Shown here one piece after another: positions 35,391 to 40,407 of a stretch of 40,407 nucleotides of DNA. The first letter of the stretch is position 1, and each line of letters starts with the position of its first letter. The DNA comes from Caldifarciminota bacterium UBA5631 (GTDB lineage Bacteria; Hydrothermota; Hydrothermia; UBA1063). The stretch spans positions 1-40,407 of the forward strand of contig DIJZ01000016.1 in NCBI GenBank assembly GCA_002421425.1, read 5' to 3'. A program made the translations under genes and the position numbers. The notes under the pieces are model-generated. The model was not told the origin of the DNA. It saw only the letters and a list, made by a program, of their open reading frames with translations, and made no database searches.

Positions 35391-35392
35391 AA

Positions 35393-35421
35393 ATGTTATT
35401 ATATTTTGATTGAATAGTCAA
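35393..35421 (-). promoter_or_regulatory. Promoter of the ArsR operon, predicted leaderless
   Basis: On the minus strand TTGACT (35421-35416), a 17-nt spacer and TAACAT (35398-35393) place the start point at about 35386, the A of the ATG. A competing TATAAT (35403-35398) overlaps it but has no -35 box at suitable distance. Confidence 0.5.
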
Positions 35422-35480
35422 CCAAGGCTGGCCTGCCCCAATAAGCATTAAAACAGAAGCTTCTCCAGCCCTTATAAAAA

Positions 35481-35503
35481 GTTCGTATTTCGAACATTAT
35501 AAT
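35481..35503 (+). promoter_or_regulatory. MATE gene -10 box with GTTCG/CGAAC dyad, predicted leaderless
   Basis: A perfect TATAAT (35498-35503) ends 6 nt before the ATG at 35510. Upstream of it GTTCG (35481-35485) and CGAAC (35491-35495) form an inverted repeat around TATTT, in the promoter spacer. No good -35 box is present, suggesting that an activator or repressor acts at the dyad. Confidence 0.5.
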
Positions 35504-35509
35504 CATTTT

Positions 35510-36871
35510 ATGACATCGAGATTTGAAAAACTGCGTGAGGATATTCTCACAGAAGACCCGATAAAATTAATGATGAAGTTATCTGCTCCTCTTGTTTTAC
35601 TAAATCTTGTTCATCTCCTTTACAACCTTACTGATACCTTCTGGCTTGGAAGACTCGGCAAAACAGCTGTTTCATCACCAACACTCTCCTGGCCGGTTTT
35701 TGGTACGATTATGAGTCTTGGAATGGGATTCGGAATCGCAGGATTTGCCTTTATTTCACAGTACCAGGGAAGCGGAGACTTCAAAAAGGCAGAAAAATCT
35801 ATGGGCAATCTTTTCACACTATTCCTGGTATTTTCGACTGTTGCAGCAATTTTTGGATATTTATCTACACCTCCAATCTTAAGAGCAATGAAAATCCCAC
35901 CAGACACTTTTGAGAATACAGTCAAGTATCTCAGGGTGATGTTCATCAGTATTCCTTTCTCTTTCTTTGGATTCGCCTTTTCCTTCGCATTGAGAGCATT
36001 GGGGGATACCAGAACCCCTACCGCAATCAACATCTTCGGCTTAATAATCAACTTAATTCTTGACCCAATCCTGATCTACGGTCTCCTATTCTTCCCCAGA
36101 ATGGGTGTACTTGGCGCAGCTCTTGCTACAGCCTTTTCAAACTTTGTTACATCAATATTATGTGCATATCTTTTCATTGGAGGGAAACTTGGAATAAAGT
36201 TGAAGATCGAAGATTTAAAACCCGATGTGAAACTTTCTCTTGGGATTGTGACTAAAGGAATACCTGCAAGCATTGGACAATCACTGAATTCTCTTGGTTT
36301 CGTTTTCCTGGTAAGTATAATTTCCAGTTTCGGTTCCGTAGCAGTTGCAGCCTACAGTATTGGCGATAGAATAATACAAATAATTTTTACAATCTCAGAA
36401 GCCCTGAACCAGGCCCTTGGTTCTATTTTAGGACAGAATCTCGGTAAGAAAAACTTTACCAGAACAAAAGAAGCGGTTGCGAAAGCTGTCCTGCTTAATG
36501 GCTTAATGATCTCAGTCCTGGCATTATTCATATTTATTTTCAGAAGTCAGCTCATATCTGCGTTCATCAAAGATCCAGAAGTTATTGAAGAAGGAAAAAA
36601 TTACATTGAGAAATTCATTATTGCTATGCCATTTTTTGGAATTTTTGGCGTATTTAGTTCCTTAGCCATGGTATCGGGGAGAACCACCGAAGGTATGGCT
36701 CTTGGACTGATTAGGCTATGGGCGCTCAGAATCCCGATGTCTTATTTTTTCGGCCAGACGTGGGGAACAAGCGGTATATGGATCGGAATGAACATAAGCA
36801 ATATTGTTGCCTGCTTACTTGCCTATCTCTGGTATCTGAGAGGCACTTGGAAGAAAGTTCTTGTAGAATGA
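35510..36871 (+). CDS. MATE family efflux transporter
   Basis: This 453-residue inner-membrane protein has twelve predicted hydrophobic segments in two homologous halves. Recognisable are LVHLLYNLTDTFWLGRLGKTAV at the first helix pair, ALRALGDTRTPTAINI, and AAYSIGDRIIQIIFTISEALNQALGSILGQNLG in the second half. MATE proteins export drugs and metabolites by Na+ or H+ exchange; the substrate is unknown. No Shine-Dalgarno site precedes the ATG. It is divergent from the ArsR operon and its last 57 nt overlap the GH16-like gene on the other strand. Confidence 0.92.
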   Translation: MTSRFEKLREDILTEDPIKLMMKLSAPLVLLNLVHLLYNLTDTFWLGRLGKTAVSSPTLSWPVFGTIMSLGMGFGIAGFAFISQYQGSGDFKKAEKSMGNLFTLFLVFSTVAAIFGYLSTPPILRAMKIPPDTFENTVKYLRVMFISIPFSFFGFAFSFALRALGDTRTPTAINIFGLIINLILDPILIYGLLFFPRMGVLGAALATAFSNFVTSILCAYLFIGGKLGIKLKIEDLKPDVKLSLGIVTKGIPASIGQSLNSLGFVFLVSIISSFGSVAVAAYSIGDRIIQIIFTISEALNQALGSILGQNLGKKNFTRTKEAVAKAVLLNGLMISVLALFIFIFRSQLISAFIKDPEVIEEGKNYIEKFIIAMPFFGIFGVFSSLAMVSGRTTEGMALGLIRLWALRIPMSYFFGQTWGTSGIWIGMNISNIVACLLAYLWYLRGTWKKVLVE

Positions 36872-37567
36872 AGAATCAGGTTTTATATATTCAAATCTAA
36901 CTAGCTTTACTTCACAAGTGGATGCCCTATCAGGTTTTGAAGGCCACCACAGATAAACCTCTACATTCAATGGTTTACTTGGAATCCATTGCTTTTCGGT
37001 AACCTTCCATCGGTAAAGGGGGCGCAACCTTTTTCTGGATATCGAATAACTCTCAAAGACTAAAGAATCAGGATACCATCGAATTAAGTGCCTTGTGAGC
37101 TTCCTCCTTCCCCTTAGGGAAAAATTAAATTTCTGCACATTGCGAATTACACTATCGGGTTTGTTCCACTTTCCGTACTGCCTTATGATCCCATAGTTTC
37201 CTGGGAAATTCGATGGATTCCCCCATCTGGAAAATTCGATATCAACCTCATACTCACCTGAACTATAATCGTACAGAAAAGGCGCGAAACATGAATGTAC
37301 CAGATCCGTCAGGCCTCCCTCAATATCAAAGACAAAAGTTCCGTAGTAGAAAGTCCTTTGAGAAATTATTCCTGCAGAATAGAGGGTGAGCATCGAATCG
37401 TTTTTTTCGGCCTTACAAATCAAAGAAACCCCGCCACTCGCTTCTTTCACCATTTCGCTGGAAAATAGGTTCCCACTTCTGGGGTCAAAATTATCAAAGG
37501 TCTTCCAGGATACTCCACAAAACGTGAATGTTTTCGTGACGAGGATGAAGCACGCAAGAATATTCAT
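36815..37567 (-). CDS. Secreted GH16-like (concanavalin-fold) protein
   Basis: This 250-residue exported protein begins with a hydrophobic signal sequence (MNILACFILVTKTFTFCG). Its beta-rich body contains FYYGTFVFDIEG and then EYEVDIEFSRWG, where E-V-D-I-E (about 107-111) matches the GH16 catalytic signature E-[IV]-D-x-E. Family members cut beta-1,3/1,4-glucans, so a secreted glucanase is possible, but overall similarity cannot be judged here. I start at the ATG at 37567, which is 6 nt after GGAGGT; the ATG two codons earlier abuts that site. Its 3' end overlaps the MATE gene by 57 nt on the opposite strand. It is third in a short operon. Confidence 0.65.
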   Translation of the reverse strand: MNILACFILVTKTFTFCGVSWKTFDNFDPRSGNLFSSEMVKEASGGVSLICKAEKNDSMLTLYSAGIISQRTFYYGTFVFDIEGGLTDLVHSCFAPFLYDYSSGEYEVDIEFSRWGNPSNFPGNYGIIRQYGKWNKPDSVIRNVQKFNFSLRGRRKLTRHLIRWYPDSLVFESYSISRKRLRPLYRWKVTEKQWIPSKPLNVEVYLWWPSKPDRASTCEVKLVRFEYIKPDSSFYKNFLPSASQIPEIGK

Positions 37568-37585
37568 TGCCATACCTCCGCAACC

Positions 37586-38077
37586 TCAAACAAAATAAAG
37601 CAATACTGACACAACAATAGCAACCATCATAGGTAAAAGGACATTTCCATACTTTAGCCTTACTCCCCTCACCCTCAGAAAATGATACATTTCGTATGCT
37701 GCCATTGGGACAAAGAAACCCGAATGATAGCTAAAAAACCAGCTAAGACGAAAAACTCTCGCGTTCAAAAGGTATAGAAGAAATATCAAAAAAATGTATA
37801 ACAGAATGAATATCACGAGGACAAGAATCCTTTTCAGAACCGCAACTCTGCGGTCTTTTTCCGCAAGAACCCACAAGGCTAACTTCTCAAAAAAGTACTT
37901 TACAGTAGCAAAGAGGAAAAAACCCGTCCAGAAGCCGCTCAGCATATAAGCCTTCCCACCCGGAAGAAATCTGGAAAATACTGAGCCGCCTGCGGCAATC
38001 CCAATACAAAGGGGGCATACAGCATGGAGAAATCCAGGCAAAAATAGGATGGCCAAAATTCCGTAAAAAAGTATCAT
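37586..38077 (-). CDS. Membrane protein with CPLC motif
   Basis: This 163-residue protein has about four hydrophobic segments. Right after the first lies HAVCPLCIGIAAGG, a C-x2-C pair at the membrane edge. A second membrane pair is split by a short basic loop (AEKDRRVAVLKR). I do not recognise the family. The Cys pair and the preceding membrane-anchored thioredoxin-like gene, with which it shares an ATGA overlap, suggest the two exchange electrons across or at the membrane, in the manner of DsbD or CcdA systems. That is inference. Confidence 0.7.
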   Translation of the reverse strand: MILFYGILAILFLPGFLHAVCPLCIGIAAGGSVFSRFLPGGKAYMLSGFWTGFFLFATVKYFFEKLALWVLAEKDRRVAVLKRILVLVIFILLYIFLIFLLYLLNARVFRLSWFFSYHSGFFVPMAAYEMYHFLRVRGVRLKYGNVLLPMMVAIVVSVLLYFV

Positions 38078-38421
38078 TTTCTTAGCATTTTAGTGATGTA
38101 TTGAATTACTTCCTTATCACCCACAAGAAGTCTGTCCTTTCTCGGATCGTACAATGCAGGAACCGAAAGGGTATCTATTCTAAGCCTCTTTGCCAGTGTT
38201 TCGTATTCATCATAGTTTTCTTCATTGTAAAATACCTCTTTGGTTATGAGTCTGCGAGGAATATTCACAGACAGAAAATACTTTAATACTTCCTCACATT
38301 GAGGACATTCCTCGGAATAATATAAGACTAACTCGTCAGTTTCATTTCTGTAAGTGAAAATTGATAAAACTAAGAACAGGTTACCGAAAAGAAGACCAAT
38401 TAAGAAAAGTTTTCTGTCCAT
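38074..38421 (-). CDS. Membrane-anchored thioredoxin-like protein
   Basis: This 115-residue protein has one N-terminal membrane helix (LFLIGLLFGNLFLVLSIF) and a small thioredoxin/glutaredoxin-like domain. The active site is C38-P-Q-C41 in YSEECPQCEEVLKYF, and the cis-Pro is in DTLSVPALYD (about 85). The domain should face the periplasm and exchange disulfides. No Shine-Dalgarno site precedes the ATG, and GATAAT ends 7 nt upstream of it. Its stop overlaps the CPLC membrane gene (ATGA). Confidence 0.78.
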   Translation of the reverse strand: MDRKLFLIGLLFGNLFLVLSIFTYRNETDELVLYYSEECPQCEEVLKYFLSVNIPRRLITKEVFYNEENYDEYETLAKRLRIDTLSVPALYDPRKDRLLVGDKEVIQYITKMLRK

Positions 38422-38428
38422 CTACGTT

Positions 38429-38457
38429 ATTATCACACAAAGGACGCGAAGGAGCAA
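38429..38457 (-). promoter_or_regulatory. Promoter of the thioredoxin-CPLC-GH16 operon, predicted leaderless
   Basis: On the minus strand TTGCTC (38457-38452), a 17-nt spacer and GATAAT (38434-38429) precede the ATG at 38421 by 7 nt. The -35 match is weak (three of six) and the -10 is five of six. Confidence 0.4.
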
Positions 38458-38494
38458 TTTAACAGGAATTCTATAAAAGACTAATCAAAATTTA

Positions 38495-38566
38495 CTGGGG
38501 CGCGTGGATTCGAACCACGATCGCAGGATCCAAAATCCTGTGTCCTGCCTATTGGACGACGCCCCA
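38495..38566 (-). tRNA. tRNA-Gln (anticodon TTG)
   Basis: The minus strand folds as a full cloverleaf. The acceptor stem is TGGGGCG/CGCCCCA, the D arm GTCC/GGAC, and the anticodon arm CAGGA/TCCTG with loop TTTTGGA giving anticodon TTG. The T arm is CGTGG/CCACG with loop TTCGAAT. The discriminator base is G, as usual for tRNA-Gln. The CCA end is not encoded. Confidence 0.95.
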
Positions 38567-38569
38567 GTA

Positions 38570-38749
38570 TTAAGAGAATTTTAAAGCACCAGCTTCGTAA
38601 ACTCTAAAACTGCCTACTTTCAATATTCCCTCCATGTCTCCAATGCACCTTTCGGGTACCGTTGCTCCAACGTCACAATTCTAAACGCATTTTGCGTCTT
38701 CTCCGTTAAAAAGTTTCACTGCTTCAACGCGCTCCGATTCCTCCGACTT
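38570..38749 (-). other. Coding-like relic or unidentified repeat upstream of tRNA-Gln
   Basis: One minus-strand frame reads 59 residues from 38749 to a TAA at 38570 with a single internal TAG after the 22nd codon (VKLFNGEDAKCV, stop, NCDVGATVPERCIGDMEG, then FRVYEAGALKFS). A second frame over the same bases also reads protein-like (TQNAFRIVTLEQRYPKGALE). I do not recognise either. There is no start codon with a ribosome-binding site. It may be a decayed gene, a dispersed repeat or a structured RNA; short hairpins such as ACGCA/TGCGT and AAGC/GCTT are present. Confidence 0.3.
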
Positions 38750-38790
38750 TTAATCACGCCGGAAAAGTACCCTTCTGTAGTTCCTATGGT

Positions 38791-39261
38791 TTAATTTACT
38801 TCATAAAAGTAGTTCTTCGTGCTTGAGGAAGGAAGAATTACCTTAAGACTTATATTTTCATAAGCAGAGGAGCCATGGCTCAAACCTTTTTTGATACCGA
38901 AATATGCAAAGTACAGGATGTGACAAAATCCACAGAACAAAGCAGAAAATATCTTCGAATCAGGTGAAAGTAGTGAAAATTCAAGATAGTCAATTGATTA
39001 GCGCAAAATGAAAATGGCTTCCCGTCTGCATTTCGCTTTTTTCTCCGGCATTTTGAATCAAATAGCAATGTGGAGCAAAATCCAGGATTGCCACACTATG
39101 CATCCACTGAAATACATTTTCCATCCCGAGTATTAGGAGAAAGGCTACAAGAGGAAACTGAGGCATAAAGTAGAGGTAATCTTTCGTAAAATAGGGTCCT
39201 GCGTTACAAAAAGTGGTAATACACTATTTAGCTTACGATTTTTCAATTCAAATTTCGAAGC
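38791..39261 (-). pseudogene. Frameshifted remnant of a multi-spanning membrane protein
   Basis: Three successive minus-strand frames join into one membrane-protein-like sequence. The first runs from 39261 and includes RKLNSVLPLFVT. The second runs 39223-38990 and includes YFTKDYLYFMPQFPLVAFLL, then GMENVFQWMHSVAILDFAP. The third runs 38997-38791 and includes FSALFCGFCHILYFAYFGIKKG, ending SSSTKNYFYEVN and TAA. The frame changes fall near a T5 run at 39205-39215 and within 38990-38998. There is no usable start. Hydrophobic segments and the Y-x-F-x-P-x-F pattern are consistent with a glycosyltransferase-39-like or similar C-terminal half, but the family is not certain. Confidence 0.5.
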
Positions 39262-39310
39262 CTAATGACCCTTTCTGTTTCTGAAAGAAAACCCTATTTA
39301 TGCCACAGAA

Positions 39311-39967
39311 TCAATGGTTTGTCTTATTTTCTCTGCCAGAGCTAATTCCACCAAAGACAATGGTTGCATTTAATGTTGCATATCCGAGGGGCGACGATGG
39401 ATTTCCTGAGAGTTCAGTGCCGTCTCCAAAAGACCAACCTTCACTGAAAATTGTGTTGAAAGTTGCCTTCAGCATTATCCCTGCAAAAGATCCACTGGGG
39501 AAAATCAAAACACCGACGGATGGGGCTACGGAGAAACTACCCCTAGAAATTTTTACTTCTCTGAGTGGATTATTCCACACGCTGTCCCAGGAAACATCAT
39601 GAATTTTTCTTCTAATTTCAACATCTTCACTGAATCCACCGATACCAAGCATTAGAAAAGGATAAACTGCCTTTGAAAGCTTTAGTGCATAACCTAACTC
39701 GAAATATCCTCCCCCAACTCCGTATGCGACTTCGAGCGTATCATTTGACCTTTTTACACCTCCACCGACGCCGCTTCCGCCCACAAGCACCTTATTAACC
39801 AGGGAATACCCTGCTCCTCCTTGCATGAACAGCATACTTACCTCAGACATTCCGAGTTTTGACAGCTCACCATTTACAGAGGAGCCTGGAGTCCTGCATA
39901 TCCCTGCGGTATATCCACCAATTCCACCAACCTGACCTATGATTAATACTACAAGCAGACCCATCAT
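39311..39967 (-). CDS. Exported protein, probable outer-membrane beta-barrel
   Basis: This 218-residue protein of unknown function has a hydrophobic N-terminus (MMGLLVVLIIGQVGGIGGYTAG) and Gly-rich alternating strands (VLVGGSGVGGGV, YGVGGGYFELGYALKLS, VYPFLMLGIGGF), ending in a strand-like LNATIVFGG plus a short polar tail. The pattern fits a small outer-membrane barrel. GGAGGT lies 4 nt before the ATG at 39967. It stands alone between the membrane-protein remnant and the right-end tRNA fragment. Confidence 0.65.
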   Translation of the reverse strand: MMGLLVVLIIGQVGGIGGYTAGICRTPGSSVNGELSKLGMSEVSMLFMQGGAGYSLVNKVLVGGSGVGGGVKRSNDTLEVAYGVGGGYFELGYALKLSKAVYPFLMLGIGGFSEDVEIRRKIHDVSWDSVWNNPLREVKISRGSFSVAPSVGVLIFPSGSFAGIMLKATFNTIFSEGWSFGDGTELSGNPSSPLGYATLNATIVFGGISSGRENKTNH

Positions 39968-40287
39968 CTTTACCTCCTGCGTTATATCACTTTCTAAGAT
40001 GGAGTATATTCTATAGGAAATGAATTTTCAGGAAGTTCAAAAAACGTTTTACATTCGGAAGAAATCCAAAGATTTGAGTAGGCTTTTAGCCTCTGAACAG
40101 AGTACCCCACTTTTTGAGTTGGACTCAGTGATGCCTTTACCTTCATAATGCAAGTCCTCGTAAAACCGTCAAATTAGGTTAAACTTACTCTTAAGTTTCC
40201 GAAAGAAACCGATTACAATTATTAATGAAAAATAAAAGAAACGTATATGTTAAAGATCCCATATTTAAAATGCAAGTAAACTAACAC
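39968..40287. other. Gene-free gap with a possible minus-strand promoter
   Basis: No convincing open frame or RNA is seen in these 320 nt. On the minus strand CTGAAA (40031-40026), a 17-nt spacer and TATACT (40008-40003) could drive the 39967 gene with a leader of about 28 nt. Confidence 0.35.
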
Positions 40288-40407
40288 GGGGCCGTAGTTC
40301 AGCCTGGTTAGAACGTCCCCCATCACGGGGGAAGGTCGCGAGTTCAAATACTCTTGAATGTTCTTACGCAAAGGCTTATTATAAGTAAACTAACACGGGG
40401 CCGTAGT
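40274..40407 (+). repeat. 25-bp direct repeat with 109-bp period, running off the window end
   Basis: The 25 bases at 40274-40298 are repeated exactly at 40383-40407, where the window stops, so the true repeat may be longer. The repeat covers a 14-nt flank (AAGTAAACTAACAC) and the first 11 nt of a tRNA-like sequence (GGGGCCGTAGT). The bases immediately left of the two copies differ. Confidence 0.85.
40288..40353 (+). pseudogene. Broken tRNA-Asp-like gene fragment
   Basis: The 5' part is tRNA-like: GGGGCCG acceptor strand, TA, D arm GTTC/GAAC, and anticodon stem TCCCC/GGGGA. The anticodon loop reads CATCACG, so U33 is missing and a normal GTC anticodon is not formed. The T arm starts GCGAG-TTCAAAT but its 3' strand is ACTCTTG and no acceptor 3' strand follows. 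A tRNA-Asp origin is inferred from the acceptor, D arm and the AGGTCGCGAGTTC block. A second copy starts at 40397 and may be the intact gene. Confidence 0.6.

Noticed and set aside
38875..38967. Short plus-strand frame starting ATGGCTCAAACC with GAGGAG upstream
   Set aside because: Thirty residues only, with a 2-nt Shine-Dalgarno spacing, and it is antisense to the better-supported membrane-protein remnant.
38880..39068. Minus-strand 62-residue open frame in the right-end gap
   Set aside because: It runs in a different frame from the protein-like segments of the remnant and has no ribosome-binding site.

Overview
The window is a gene-dense, fairly AT-rich stretch of bacterial chromosome with very tight gene packing, many ATGA start/stop overlaps and short intergenic gaps. 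Several secreted proteins end in a type IX secretion (T9SS)-like sorting tail ending in G-V-Y-F. They sit with a PorV-like outer-membrane protein and a TonB-dependent receptor with a carboxypeptidase-regulatory-like N-terminus. This points to a diderm of the Fibrobacteres-Chlorobi-Bacteroidetes (FCB) sphere, most likely an uncultured lineage such as candidate division WOR-3 or a relative. A tungsten/molybdenum-type aldehyde ferredoxin oxidoreductase and ferredoxin-type proteins suggest an anaerobic, possibly thermophilic, lifestyle. The taxonomic call is inference from gene content.

Layout. 55-4151 (+) is a three-gene overlapping unit: aldehyde ferredoxin oxidoreductase, class II photolyase, and a DUF523-DUF1722 protein. 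4232-7081 (+) is a large secreted beta-propeller protein with a T9SS-like tail. 7130-10564 (-) encodes a 1144-residue GGDEF-ATPase-TPR protein, divergent from a small periplasmic TPR protein (10751-11476, +). 21632-11582 (-) is a six-gene operon behind a perfect consensus promoter: cytosolic S51 (cyanophycinase-like) hydrolase, TonB-dependent receptor, a large secreted T9SS-type protein, a PorV-like protein, another secreted T9SS-type protein, and a secreted tandem S51-like protein. It is the best candidate here for a little-described system: outer-membrane capture and two-stage hydrolysis of an isoaspartyl or cyanophycin-like peptide.

32712-21850 (-) is a ten-gene run of overlapping or nearly abutting genes: amidase, murI, glnA, pyrB, pyrC, tldE-like, outer-membrane protein, smpB and an M16 protease pair. 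35386-32821 (-) is an ArsR-controlled redox/metalloid cassette: ArsR regulator, two-cluster ferredoxin, DGC-type zinc protein, ArsP/DUF318 permease and mini-thioredoxin. It is divergent from a MATE exporter (35510-36871, +). 38421-36815 (-) is a membrane-anchored thioredoxin-like protein, a CPLC membrane protein and a GH16-like secreted protein. The right end is degenerate: tRNA-Gln, a coding-like relic, a frameshifted membrane-protein pseudogene, an outer-membrane-type protein, and a broken tRNA-Asp-like fragment whose 5' portion recurs 109 bp later at the window end.

Predicted promoters form a pattern. At four genes (amidase, arsR, MATE, membrane thioredoxin) the -10 box ends only 6-7 nt before the ATG and no Shine-Dalgarno site is seen, predicting leaderless mRNAs. 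At two others the Shine-Dalgarno site would lie at the very 5' end of the transcript.
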